From positions 2,244,501-2,308,500 of the forward strand of contig NZ_CP117466.1 in the NCBI RefSeq assembly GCF_028621715.1: DNA of 64,000 nt, read 5' to 3'. A program made the position numbers and the translations under genes. The notes beneath the pieces are model-generated. The model did no database searches. It was not told the origin of the DNA and saw only the letters and a list, made by a program, of their open reading frames with translations. This DNA is from Paracoccus marcusii. Lineage in GTDB: Bacteria; Pseudomonadota; Alphaproteobacteria; Rhodobacterales; Rhodobacteraceae. Positions 34,229 through 43,323 of this stretch are shown in pieces. Each line of letters starts with the position of its first letter. Position 1 is the first letter of the stretch.

Positions 34229-35245
34229 ATGCTGAAATCGCTGCTTGCCGCCGCATCCCTGATCGCGATGGCCGCCCCCGCGCTGGCCCAGACCGACATC
34301 CGCTTCACCCTGGGCTGGAAGACGCAGGGGTCGGATGCGCCCATCCTGCTGGCCCAGCAGAAGGGCTATTTCGAGGAGGAGGGCCTGAACGTCACCATCG
34401 ACCAGGGCGAGGGGTCCGCCGCCACCGTCACCCGGATCATGTCGGGCACCTATGACGCGGGCTTTGGCGACATCAACGCCATCATCCAGAACGCCGCCGA
34501 ACGCCCCGACCAGACCCCGGTCATGGTCTATCAGCTGTGGAACGATCCGCCCTTCACGGTCGTGACCCGCAAGGAAAGCGGCATCACGACCCCTGCCGAT
34601 CTGGCGGGCAAGACCCTGGGCGGCGCGCCCGGGACGCCCACGACCAAACTGCTTCCGGTCTTTGCGCGCATGAACGACGTCGACCTGGACAGCATCACCA
34701 TCGAAAGCCTGGCGCCGAACCTGACCGAACCCATGCTGATCCGCGGCGACATCGACGGGGCGATGGTGTTCAACATCACGGCCTGGTTCAACCTGATCAA
34801 CAACCGCCAGGACCCTGCCGCCGATTTCAACTGGCTGAACTTCGGCGATCACGGTCTGGACCTCTATGCCAACGGGGTCATGGTCTCTCAGGCGATGATC
34901 GCCGACAACCCTGACGCCGTGACCGGCCTGGTCCGTGCGATCAACCGCGCCGCGGTCGAGATCGCCCAGGACCACGAGGCAGGCGTCGATGCCGTCCTGG
35001 CCTTCGACAACCTGGCCAATCGCGACCTCGAGATGGCGCGGATGATGTTTTCGTACGAGAACCTGATCGCCTCGGACGAGGTGACGCGGATCGGTCTGGG
35101 CGATCTGGATGACGACCGCCTGTCGCGCGCCATCGACATCGTCGCCGAGGGCTATCAGCTGCAGACCACGCCCGAAGCCGGGCAGGTCTTCGACCGCAGC
35201 TTCCTGCCGCCGCTGGACGACCGCCAGCTGGTCCTGGCCGACTGA
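34229..35245 (+). CDS. ABC transporter solute-binding protein, NMT1/THI5-like
   Basis: A 338-residue periplasmic binding protein. Signal peptide MLKSLLAAASLIAMAAPALA (cleaved before QTDIRF). The mature part matches NMT1/THI5-like proteins that bind pyrimidine-type or sulfonate ligands: FTLGWKTQGSDAPILLAQQK, YFEEEGLNVTIDQGEGSAAT, DLAGKTLGGAPGTPTTKLLP. The start at 34229 follows GAAAGG at 34215-34220; the frame upstream belongs to the permease. Together with the cytosine-deaminase-like enzyme this suggests import of an N-heterocycle or related compound, which is inference. Confidence 0.87.
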   Translation: MLKSLLAAASLIAMAAPALAQTDIRFTLGWKTQGSDAPILLAQQKGYFEEEGLNVTIDQGEGSAATVTRIMSGTYDAGFGDINAIIQNAAERPDQTPVMVYQLWNDPPFTVVTRKESGITTPADLAGKTLGGAPGTPTTKLLPVFARMNDVDLDSITIESLAPNLTEPMLIRGDIDGAMVFNITAWFNLINNRQDPAADFNWLNFGDHGLDLYANGVMVSQAMIADNPDAVTGLVRAINRAAVEIAQDHEAGVDAVLAFDNLANRDLEMARMMFSYENLIASDEVTRIGLGDLDDDRLSRAIDIVAEGYQLQTTPEAGQVFDRSFLPPLDDRQLVLAD

Positions 35246-36783
35246 TGGCGGCCGCCGCGATGCAGCCGATGGCCACCAGCCCGCACCCGCTGGCGACACG
35301 GGCCGGGGCGGACGTCCTGCAGCGCGGCGGCACCGCGGCCGAGGCCGCCGTGGCGATGGGCGCGGTCCTGGCCGTGGTCATGCCGCATTTCTGCGGCTTG
35401 GGCGGCGACGCGGTCTGGCTCATGGCCGACCGCGACGGTTGGGCGACGACGCTGATGGGCATCGGCCAGGCGCCGGGCGTCCTGCCGGACCTGCCCGACG
35501 CCTTGCCCCTGCGGGGGCCGGGGTCGATGCTGACGACCGCTTGCGCCGTCGACAGCTGGGACCATGCCCTGCGCCTGTCTGCGTCCCGATGGAGCGGGGC
35601 GATGACGCCGGAGGCGCTGCTGGCACCCGCGCTGGCCCTTGCGCGCGACGGGTTTCGGCCCAGTGACAGCCAACGATTCTGGCTGGACTTTCGCGCCGCG
35701 GACTGGCCGGACTGGCCGGGCTTTGCGGCCCAGTTCGCCGCTGCCGGAAACGACCTGCTGCGCCAGCCGCAACTGGCCGAGATCCTGTCCCTGATGGTCC
35801 GGGACGGGTTGCGCAGCTTTTATCAGGGACCGGCGGCGCAGCGGATCGCCCAGGGCCTGGCCCAGGCAAGCGCGCTGCTGACCGCCGCCGACCTTGCCGC
35901 GACGCACAGCCGGGCCGCGCAACCGTTGTCCCAGCCCTATCGCGACCTGATGCTGCTGGCGCCGCCGCCGCCCACGCAGGGGATAACCACGCTGGCCATC
36001 ATGGGCATCCTCGACCGGCTGCGGATCCCCCGCGACCCCGCAATGCGAACCCATCTGCTGGTCGAGGCGGTCAAGCAGGCCTTCCTGGACCGCGGGCGTA
36101 TCGCCGACCGGGACCACGCGGGGGACGACATATCGGCGCTGCTGTCCCCGGATCGGCTGGACGCCAAGGCGGGTGCGATCCGCGCGGATCGTGCACTGGC
36201 CTGGCCGCACAGGGTCCGGCATGGGGATACGGTGTTCTTCGCCGCGACGGACGGGCAGGGGCGCTGCGCATCGGTCCTGCAGAGCACCTATTTCGACTGG
36301 GGCAGCGGCTGCGTCATCGGTGATACCGGGATCATCTGGCACAATCGTGGCGCAAGCTTTGCCACCGATCCGACCCACCCGAATGTCATCGCCCCCGGAA
36401 AGCGGCCCTTCTATACGCTGAACCCCGGCATCGCGCTGAAGGATGGCCGGCCGCATCTCCTCTATGGCACGCAGGGCGCGGATGGCCAGCCGCAGACACT
36501 GGCCGTCCTGCTGAGCGGCCTGATCGACCTGGGGCTGTCGCCCGAGGCAGCCTTGGCGCAGCCGCGCTTTCTTCTGGGGCGAACCTTTTCGGACAGCCGC
36601 GACAGCCTCAAGGTCGAGGCCTCCCTGGGCGACGCGGCGATCGCCTCCCTGGCCGCAATGGGGCATGAGACGGCCGAACTGCCGGCCCTGTCCCCGATCT
36701 TCGGCTGCGCAGGCGCGATCCGCATCGACGCGACGGGGAGTTCTGGCGCGCATGATCCCCGGGGCGAGGGGCTGGCCCTCTGA
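35245..36783 (+). CDS. Gamma-glutamyltransferase family protein (copy 1)
   Basis: A 512-residue Ntn hydrolase of the gamma-glutamyltransferase family, which hydrolyses or transfers gamma-glutamyl groups after self-cleavage. The large-subunit start SPHPLATRAGADVLQRGG and CGLGGDAVWLM are typical. The predicted maturation site is GDTVFFAATDGQGR (about residue 330), where the threonine would be the nucleophile; the usual TTHFSVVD text is degenerate here. The C-terminal part has NPGIALKDGRPHLLYGTQGAD. No signal peptide, unlike periplasmic GGTs, so it probably acts in the cytoplasm. Translation is coupled to the binding protein (TGATG). Confidence 0.85.
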   Translation: MAAAAMQPMATSPHPLATRAGADVLQRGGTAAEAAVAMGAVLAVVMPHFCGLGGDAVWLMADRDGWATTLMGIGQAPGVLPDLPDALPLRGPGSMLTTACAVDSWDHALRLSASRWSGAMTPEALLAPALALARDGFRPSDSQRFWLDFRAADWPDWPGFAAQFAAAGNDLLRQPQLAEILSLMVRDGLRSFYQGPAAQRIAQGLAQASALLTAADLAATHSRAAQPLSQPYRDLMLLAPPPPTQGITTLAIMGILDRLRIPRDPAMRTHLLVEAVKQAFLDRGRIADRDHAGDDISALLSPDRLDAKAGAIRADRALAWPHRVRHGDTVFFAATDGQGRCASVLQSTYFDWGSGCVIGDTGIIWHNRGASFATDPTHPNVIAPGKRPFYTLNPGIALKDGRPHLLYGTQGADGQPQTLAVLLSGLIDLGLSPEAALAQPRFLLGRTFSDSRDSLKVEASLGDAAIASLAAMGHETAELPALSPIFGCAGAIRIDATGSSGAHDPRGEGLAL

Positions 36784-36940
36784 CGCCGCCATCGGCCGCG
36801 TCGTGGGGGATCAGCCGCCGCCGATGTAGGGTGCCCGGTATCGGTGGAACGCCGTGCCGGTCCCGGCCATGGGCCGTGCACCATGTCCGCATGACGGATC
36901 ACCCTCGCCAAGATAACGATGCTGTGCCAGCCTTGCCCGA

Positions 36941-38626
36941 ATGAGACCTGCCTTCGCCCTTCTTGTCAGACGCACCCTGCGCTGGTGGCGTCGCGACTTG
37001 TATCCCGTCCTGCGCATTGCGGCCGACCGGGCCCTGCGACAGGTGCAGTTCTGGGTGCTGGCGCTGCTGATCGGCATCGCGGCGGGATTTGCGGCGCTTG
37101 GGTTCAGACTGGGTATCTCGGGGGTTCAGACGGCCCTCTACGGCGCCGACGACCTGACCCTGGCCAGCGTCGCGCGCGACCTGCCTTGGAGTTGGGTGCT
37201 GGTGGTGCCGGTCCTGGGCGGACTTGTCGTCGGGCTGATCCTGGACCGCTTTACCCCAGACGGGCGCGTGCGCGCCGTGTCCGACGTGATCGAGGGCGCG
37301 GCGCTGGACGGGGGCCGGGTCGAGGTCCGCGAGGGTCTGGCATCGGCCGCGGCCTCGCTGATCACGCTGGGCACCGGCGGCAGTTCCGGGCGCGAGGGGC
37401 CTGTCGTGCATCTGGCCGGCGTCGTCTCGACCGCAGTCGCGCGGCGCATCAAGGCCAGCCCGGTGACCGGCAGGGAGCTGTTGGGATGCGCCGTTGCGGG
37501 TGCGGTCGCCTCCAGCTTCAATGCGCCCATCGCCGGGGCGCTTTTCGCGCATGAGGTCGTGCTGCGGCATTTCGCGACGCGCGCCTTTGCCCCGATCGCG
37601 ATCGCCGCGGTGGCGGGCACGGTCATCAACAGGCTGCAGTTCGGCGGCCTGACCGAATTCATGCTGCCGGTCGAGCCTGACCTGGCCTTCCATATCGAAT
37701 TGCCCGCCTTCATGGTGCTGGGCCTTGTCTGCGCGCTGGTCGCGGCGGCGATGATGGGCGGGATCTTTCGCGCCGACAGCCTGGCGACGCGGGCGATGGC
37801 GCGGATCGGCTGGCCGCGCTGGTCCCGGCCCGCGCTGGCGGGGCTTGCCCTTGGCGTGATCGCCATTCCCTTTCCGCACATCATCGGCGTGGGCTATGAA
37901 ACCACCGCCGCGGCGCTGTCCGGCCAGATCGGCCTGGGGCAGGCGGTCATGTTCGCGGTCGTCAAGGCGTTGGCGGTCGCGATCACGCTGGGCGGGCGCA
38001 TGGGGGGCGGGGTGTTCTCGCCCGCGCTGGTCATGGGGTCGCTGACCGGCCTGGCCTTCGGGATCATCGCCACGACCCTTGCGCCCGGCTATTCCGGCAG
38101 CGTCAACGTCTATGCCTTTGCCGGCATGGCCGCGGTCGGCGCGGCGGTCCTGGGCGCCCCCATCTCGACCGCGCTGATCGTGTTCGAGATGACCGGAGAC
38201 TGGCAGACGGGCATCGCGGTGATGACCTCGGTCTCGCTCAGTTCCGCCCTGGCATCGACCCTGGTCAGGCGGTCGTTCTTTCTGACCCAGCTGGAGCGGC
38301 GGGGCATCCATCTCTCCGAAGGGCCGCAGGCCTGGCTGCCCCATCAGCTGCGCGTCACGCCGGTCATCCGCGCGCTGGACGCCCCGGACGCCCCGACCGA
38401 GGATCTGGTCCGCGCCATGGCGGAACGCGGTCCGACCGTGGCCCCGACCACCACCCTGGCCGAGGCCCTGCCGCTGTTCGAACGAAGCGGCGCGGTGTTT
38501 CTGGCCGTGACGGCCTGCGACGGCCCGGACGACCCCCTGCGCCTGATCGGCAGCGTCCATCACGTCGACGTCCTGCGCGCCCTGAACCAGGCCCTGGAAC
38601 AGACCGCCGCCGAAGAGCACGGCTGA
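36941..38626 (+). CDS. ClC-family chloride channel/transporter with C-terminal CBS-like region
   Basis: A 561-residue membrane protein of the ClC family. The anion-filter motif GSSGREGP (residues 147-154, gating glutamate E152) and the FNAPIAGALFAHEVVLR segment are present, as is the GMGGGVFSPALVMGS-type segment (GRMGGGVFSPALVMGS) late in the protein. At the position of the inner proton glutamate of E. coli ClC-ec1 (second E of IIEE) this protein has valine (E205, V206). The last ~110 residues look like a CBS-pair regulatory region. It stands alone as a transcription unit. It carries chloride or a related anion across the inner membrane; channel versus exchanger is open. Confidence 0.88.
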   Translation: MRPAFALLVRRTLRWWRRDLYPVLRIAADRALRQVQFWVLALLIGIAAGFAALGFRLGISGVQTALYGADDLTLASVARDLPWSWVLVVPVLGGLVVGLILDRFTPDGRVRAVSDVIEGAALDGGRVEVREGLASAAASLITLGTGGSSGREGPVVHLAGVVSTAVARRIKASPVTGRELLGCAVAGAVASSFNAPIAGALFAHEVVLRHFATRAFAPIAIAAVAGTVINRLQFGGLTEFMLPVEPDLAFHIELPAFMVLGLVCALVAAAMMGGIFRADSLATRAMARIGWPRWSRPALAGLALGVIAIPFPHIIGVGYETTAAALSGQIGLGQAVMFAVVKALAVAITLGGRMGGGVFSPALVMGSLTGLAFGIIATTLAPGYSGSVNVYAFAGMAAVGAAVLGAPISTALIVFEMTGDWQTGIAVMTSVSLSSALASTLVRRSFFLTQLERRGIHLSEGPQAWLPHQLRVTPVIRALDAPDAPTEDLVRAMAERGPTVAPTTTLAEALPLFERSGAVFLAVTACDGPDDPLRLIGSVHHVDVLRALNQALEQTAAEEHG

Positions 38627-38734
38627 CACCGCGGCGGCCCCATGCCCGCGGTGCCTGTCACCGTGGCCGGCGGGTCATTGACGCCGGTCCGGGGCGGGCC
38701 CAGAAATGGACGCGAACCAGCGGAGGGCGGGGCG

Positions 38735-39355
38735 ATCTGCAACCTTTACAACCACACGACGCCGCAGGAGGCGCTGGTCCGGTTGATCGACGGGCTGACG
38801 GACCGGTCGGGAAACCTGGCGCCGGGCAGCGTCTATCCCGACCAGATGGCGCCGATCATCCGGAACGGCGCGGACGGGCCGGAGCTGGTCAAGGCGCGGT
38901 GGGGCATGCCGTCGCCGCGCTTTGCGCTGAAGACGGAGCGCGACCCGGGCGTCACGAATGTCCGCAATTTGGAGTCGCCCCATTGGCGGCGCTGGCTTGG
39001 CCACGAGCATCGTTGTCTGGTGCCGCTGACCAGCTTTTCCGAACCGCGCGGCAAGGGCAAGGGCGTGCAGTGGTTCGCACCCGCCGACCCAGGTTCGACC
39101 CTGTTCTTCGCCGGGATCGAGACGCGCGGCTGGCGATCGGTCCGCAAGGTCAAGGATGGAGAGACGGTCGACGACCTCTATGCCTTTCTGACCTGTCCTC
39201 CGAACGCCGAGGTCGCGCCGATCCATCCCAAGGCGATGCCGGTGATCCTGACGCGCCCCCAGGAATGGCACGCCTGGCTGGACGGCATACCGGCGACTGA
39301 GCTGCAGCGGCCGCTGCCCGACGGGACATTGACGCTGGTCGAGGCGCCGGTGTGA
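38735..39355 (+). CDS. SRAP (YedK/HMCES) DNA abasic-site sensor, apparent AUC start
   Basis: SOS-response-associated peptidase family protein that crosslinks abasic sites in single-stranded DNA through its N-terminal cysteine. The family always begins M-C-N-x-Y; here the matching text ICNLYNHTTPQEAL starts with codon ATC at 38735, directly followed by TGC, and is preceded by GGAGG at 38722-38726 with 8-base spacing. An ATG exists in frame at 38642 but would add 31 non-family residues, has no ribosome binding site and would bury the catalytic cysteine. Other family features: VKARWGMPSPRFALK, VTNVRNLESPHWRR, RCLVPLTSFSE and AEVAPIHPKAMPVIL (the catalytic His). Length from ATC is 206 residues, in the family range. 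The identity is sure; the start codon is an inference. Confidence 0.82.
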   Translation: MCNLYNHTTPQEALVRLIDGLTDRSGNLAPGSVYPDQMAPIIRNGADGPELVKARWGMPSPRFALKTERDPGVTNVRNLESPHWRRWLGHEHRCLVPLTSFSEPRGKGKGVQWFAPADPGSTLFFAGIETRGWRSVRKVKDGETVDDLYAFLTCPPNAEVAPIHPKAMPVILTRPQEWHAWLDGIPATELQRPLPDGTLTLVEAPV

Positions 39356-39440
39356 TGCCCAGGGGCCATCCCGAGTCACGCGTCGCGCGGGTCCGTCCGT
39401 GGCGCAACGGACCGCCAGCCTTGGAAAGGAGCGATGGGAC

Positions 39441-40118
39441 ATGCATGTGGACCTGACCCGCTGGTCACTGCCCCCGGCCCCCGCGCGGGCGCCGATCATC
39501 GGACGATACGTGCGGCTGGAACCGCTTCAGGCCGGTCATGCAGGGACGCTTTACGCGGCCGCATCCGCGGACGGGGCCGATGACCGCTTTCGCTGGCTTT
39601 TCGAGCATCCGCCCCAGGATCGTGACACCTTTGCGGATTGGGTCGAGCATGCATCGACATCGGCAGACCCTATGTTCTTTGCGGTGGTCGATGCAGCGAC
39701 TGGACGCGCCGAGGGTCGTCAGGCGTTGATGCGGATCGACCGCACCCATGGCGTGATCGAGATCGGCAGCATCATGTGGGGCCCCGCCCTGCAGCGCAGC
39801 CGCATGGCGACCGAGGCGCTGTTCCTGTTCGCCGACCACGTCTTTGCGTTGGGCTATCGGCGGTTCGAATGGAAATGCAACGACCTGAACGCGCCTTCGA
39901 AACGGGCCGCCCTGCGTTTCGGTTTTCGGCCCGAGGGGGTCTTTCGGCAGCACATGGTCGTCAAGGGGACCAACCGCGACACGGCCTGGTTCGCGATGAC
40001 CGATCAAGACTGGCAGGAACTGCGGCCCGGCTATCTGGCGTGGCTGGCGCCCGACAATTTCGACGCCGATGGCGGGCAGCGATCCACGCTTGGGGCCTGT
40101 CTGCGCGGCGGCGCATGA
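39441..40118 (+). CDS. GNAT-family N-acetyltransferase (RimJ/RimL type)
   Basis: A 225-residue acetyltransferase. It has RYVRLEPLQAGHAGTLYAAA at the start, the binding-site stretch IEIGSIMWGPALQRSRMATE ALFLF, and EWKCNDLNAPSKRAALRFGF with the typical NxxS...A...G-F pattern, then FRQHMVVKGTNRDTAWFAM. It transfers an acetyl group to an amine of a small molecule or protein N-terminus. Start at ATG 39441 with AAGGAG at 39425-39430; the frame from 39399 is not supported. It follows the SRAP gene on the same strand by 85 bp but a functional link is not evident. Confidence 0.85.
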   Translation: MHVDLTRWSLPPAPARAPIIGRYVRLEPLQAGHAGTLYAAASADGADDRFRWLFEHPPQDRDTFADWVEHASTSADPMFFAVVDAATGRAEGRQALMRIDRTHGVIEIGSIMWGPALQRSRMATEALFLFADHVFALGYRRFEWKCNDLNAPSKRAALRFGFRPEGVFRQHMVVKGTNRDTAWFAMTDQDWQELRPGYLAWLAPDNFDADGGQRSTLGACLRGGA

Positions 40119-40170
40119 CGGGTGCATCCCGCGCCGCCGGGCGCGGGGTGCAAGGATCACCGGTCGGCAA

Positions 40171-41472
40171 TCAAATCTTGTCGCGCCCCGTGGCCACGAT
40201 GCAGATCAACGAGATCACGGCGGCGCCCAGCAGATAGTATCCGACCTGCGCCATGCCATAGTTCATCTGCAGCCAGGTTGCTGCATAAGGTGCCAGCGAC
40301 GCGCCGAAGATGCCGGCAAAGTTGAACGTCAGCGACGACCCGGTATAGCGGACCTGGGCCGGGAAGGGCGCGGCCAGCGCCGCCCCGATGACCCCATAGG
40401 TCAGGCCCATCAGCATCAGGCTGATCGTGACGAACAGATAGACGCTGGCCTCGTTCTGGGCGCTGCCCTGCATCAGCGACCCGAAGGACAGGGCAAAGGC
40501 CCCGATCAGGATGGTCACGATGATCAGGAAGCCATAGCGCCCGGTGCGATCCGCGATCTTGCCCGCGACGGGGATCGTCAGGCCGAAGACGACCGATCCA
40601 TAGATCTGGATCAGCAAGGCATCCTTGAACGGGATCCCCAGGACCTTGACGTTGTAGGACAGCAGCCACGCCGTCGCCAGATAGAACAGCACGAAGGTCG
40701 CCAGCGCTGCGAAGGTGCCCAGGAACACGCTCAGCTTGTGATGGCGGAACAGTTCGGCCAGGGGGACGGATACGCGCTTGTCCTTCTTCACGGCCTCGGC
40801 GAATTCGGGGGTCTCGGTGATGGACAGGCGGATCCACAGGCCGATCCCGACCAGCAGGATCGACGACAGGAATGGCAGCCGCCAGCCCCAGGCCAGCAGC
40901 TCGTCCTGGGTGATGAAGTGCAGCAGCACCCAGAAGAACCCCGATGACAGCAGAAGACCGACGGGCGCGCCCAGCTGCGGAAACATCCCGTACCAGCTGC
41001 GCTTGCCCTCGGGTGCGTTCTCGGTCGCCAGCAGGACGGCCCCGCCCCATTCGCCGCCCAGGCCGAAGCCCTGTCCGAACCGGCACAGCGCCAGCAGCAG
41101 CGGCGCCCAGACGCCGATCTGGTCATAGGTCGGCAGCAGGCCGATGGTGACGGTCGACACCCCCATCGTCAGAAGCGCGGCGACAAGCGTGGCCTTGCGG
41201 CCGATGCGGTCGCCGTAATGGCCAAAGACGATGGCCCCCAACGGCCGCGCGAAGAACGCGATCGAGAAGGTCGCAAAGGACGCCAGCAGCGCCGTGGTCG
41301 GGTCCGATCCCGGAAAGAACAGCGACGGAAAGATCAGCACCGCGGCCGTCGCATAGATGTAGAAGTCGAAGAATTCGATCGTCGTGCCGATGAGGCTGGC
41401 CGTCAGGACCTGGGCGGGCGAATTGGCGGGGGCCGCGCCGGCGGGCGGGGCGGATGGTCGGGTGGATGTCAT
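40171..41472 (-). CDS. Metabolite:H+ symporter (MHS family, MFS superfamily)
   Basis: A 433-residue MFS transporter with 12 predicted membrane segments. MHS features: SLIGTTIEFFDFYIYATAAV at the start, the GHYGDRIGRKATL loop, LCRFGQGFGLGGEWGGAVLL, and the ENAPEGKRSWYGMFPQLGAP segment. Relatives (ShiA, ProP, KgtP, YhjE) import organic acids, betaines or shikimate with protons. It is divergent from the second gamma-glutamyltransferase gene with 269 bp between, so the two may form a uptake-hydrolysis pair for a gamma-glutamyl or carboxylate compound (inference). Confidence 0.88.
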   Translation of the reverse strand: MTSTRPSAPPAGAAPANSPAQVLTASLIGTTIEFFDFYIYATAAVLIFPSLFFPGSDPTTALLASFATFSIAFFARPLGAIVFGHYGDRIGRKATLVAALLTMGVSTVTIGLLPTYDQIGVWAPLLLALCRFGQGFGLGGEWGGAVLLATENAPEGKRSWYGMFPQLGAPVGLLLSSGFFWVLLHFITQDELLAWGWRLPFLSSILLVGIGLWIRLSITETPEFAEAVKKDKRVSVPLAELFRHHKLSVFLGTFAALATFVLFYLATAWLLSYNVKVLGIPFKDALLIQIYGSVVFGLTIPVAGKIADRTGRYGFLIIVTILIGAFALSFGSLMQGSAQNEASVYLFVTISLMLMGLTYGVIGAALAAPFPAQVRYTGSSLTFNFAGIFGASLAPYAATWLQMNYGMAQVGYYLLGAAVISLICIVATGRDKI

Positions 41473-41741
41473 GGCGGGTCCATAGGGCGCATGATTTCAG
41501 AGGATCTCGGCCCGTGCGCTGCGACCGGCGCTGATGATGCAGCCCTGATGCGTCGGCCTGTACGGAGGAGGATCGTCGGATGGCCGTTCCGTCGTGAACG
41601 ACCGGTGCCGACTTAACCGGACGACCGGCGGTGTCAAGTTTGCACATGTCGGGCGGCCCGCCCTTGCATGACGCTGCCCGACGCGCTCAGGTGGGGCGGG
41701 GCGTCCCCCCGCAGGCGATGTCGATCACGGAAGGCCAGGCC

Positions 41742-43316
41742 ATGTCGAATTTCTCCAGAACGCAACGCATCCGCAAGGAGGTCGTCTGGACCGATGGCGG
41801 CGTCGTCGCCGCGCAGCATCGCAAGGCGGCCGAGGTCGGCGCCGCGGTCCTGGCCGCCGGGGGCTACGCGATGGACGCGGCGGTCGCGACATCCTTTGCG
41901 GTGGGCGTGGTCGAGCCGTGGATGTCGGGTCCGATGGGTGGCGGCATGATGACCCTATGGCGCGCGGGTGAACAGCGGGCCGAGACGATCGAGTTCGGGA
42001 TGCGCGCACCCGCGGGCCTTGACGTCGCCGACTATCCGCTGGAGCCGGGGCGGCAGGCGGCGGACCTGTTTCCCTGGACGCGCGTCAGGGACGACCGCAA
42101 TATCTATGGCGCGACCTCTGTCGCGGTGCCGGGAACGGTCGCCGGGATGGCGCTGGCCCATCGGCGGTACGGGACACGCGACTGGGGCGATCTGCTGGCC
42201 CCCGCCGTGGCCTTGGCAGAGGAGGGGATGCTGCTCGACTGGTATTCGTCGCTGTTGATCGCGTCCGCGGCGCGCCAGCTGGCGCAGGACCCCGATGCGG
42301 CGGCGCTGTTCCTGGCGGACGGGCAATGGCCCGACATCGCCGGTTGGACCACGGCCTCGGCCGCGCGCCTGGATCAGCGCGTCCATGCGGCCACCCTGCG
42401 ACGGCTGGCCGATCACGGTGCCCAGGATTTCTATCACGGCGACATCGGCCGGATGCTGGTCGACGACGTGCGCGCCAAGGGCGGCAGCCTGTCGATGGAG
42501 GATCTGCGCAGCTATCAGCCAGAGGCCCGTGCGCCCCGGACGGTCCGCTATCGCGATGCCGTCATCCATGCGCCGTCGGGTCTGTCCGCGGGGGCCGAAC
42601 TGGTCACGGCCCTGCAGCAGATGCAGGCGGCCTTCGATCCCGGTGATGCGCCGTCGGCGGCCAGCTATGCCGCGCTGGCGTCAGGCCTGGGCGATGCCTA
42701 TCGCGACCGGCTGGCCCATGCGGGCGACACAGGCGAAAGCCCGCGCGCCCCGGCCTGCACCACCAGCTTCAGTGTCGTGGACCGGCACGGCAACATGGTG
42801 AACGTCACCCAGACCCTGCTGTCGATGTTCGGCAGCCATGTCGTGTCCGGGCAGACCGGGATGCTGCTGAACAACGGCATCATGTGGTTCGACCCCGAGC
42901 AGGGCCGACCGAATTCGTTGGCGCCGGGCAAGCGGTGCCTGATGAACGTCTGTCCCACCGTGGGGCAGGTGGGTGACCGGATGTTCGCCATCGGCGCGTC
43001 GGGCGGGCGCAAGATCCTGCCCGCGGTGGCCAACCTGGTCAGCTTCATGGTGGATTTCGGGATGGACCTGGAACAGGCGTTCCACACGCCGCGGATCGAC
43101 GCCTCTGCCGCGACAGGCACGGTCATGGACGAGGATCTGCCGCAGGACGTGGCGCAGGCGCTGGCCGCCCTTGGCCCCGTGAAGACCGCCAAGCGGACGG
43201 TCCATCCCTATGCCTTCGCCGTGCCCGCGGGCGTGATGCGCCAGGCGGGCCGGAACTGCGGCGCGACCGAGATCATGAGCCCCTGGGGCGACGCCGTCTG
43301 CGAAGCGGACGTGTGA
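41742..43316 (+). CDS. Gamma-glutamyltransferase family protein (copy 2)
   Basis: A 524-residue gamma-glutamyltransferase. The N-terminal GGVVAAQHRKAAEVGAAVLA and GPMGGGMMTLWRAGEQ, the maturation site CTTSFSVVDRHGNMVNVTQ (threonine nucleophile at about residue 339) and GMLLNNGIMWFDPEQG are all standard, so this copy is more canonical than the one at 35245-36783. No signal peptide is visible. The ATG at 41742 has GGAAGG upstream; ATGs at 41631 and 41718 are possible but less well placed. It is followed by a strong hairpin and the convergent tRNA-Thr gene. Confidence 0.88.
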   Translation: MSNFSRTQRIRKEVVWTDGGVVAAQHRKAAEVGAAVLAAGGYAMDAAVATSFAVGVVEPWMSGPMGGGMMTLWRAGEQRAETIEFGMRAPAGLDVADYPLEPGRQAADLFPWTRVRDDRNIYGATSVAVPGTVAGMALAHRRYGTRDWGDLLAPAVALAEEGMLLDWYSSLLIASAARQLAQDPDAAALFLADGQWPDIAGWTTASAARLDQRVHAATLRRLADHGAQDFYHGDIGRMLVDDVRAKGGSLSMEDLRSYQPEARAPRTVRYRDAVIHAPSGLSAGAELVTALQQMQAAFDPGDAPSAASYAALASGLGDAYRDRLAHAGDTGESPRAPACTTSFSVVDRHGNMVNVTQTLLSMFGSHVVSGQTGMLLNNGIMWFDPEQGRPNSLAPGKRCLMNVCPTVGQVGDRMFAIGASGGRKILPAVANLVSFMVDFGMDLEQAFHTPRIDASAATGTVMDEDLPQDVAQALAALGPVKTAKRTVHPYAFAVPAGVMRQAGRNCGATEIMSPWGDAVCEADV

Positions 43317-43323
43317 TCGCCAA

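Noticed and set aside
35155-36792. 545-codon frame antisense to gamma-glutamyltransferase copy 1
   Set aside because: Shadow frame; the sense frame has the gamma-glutamyltransferase motifs.
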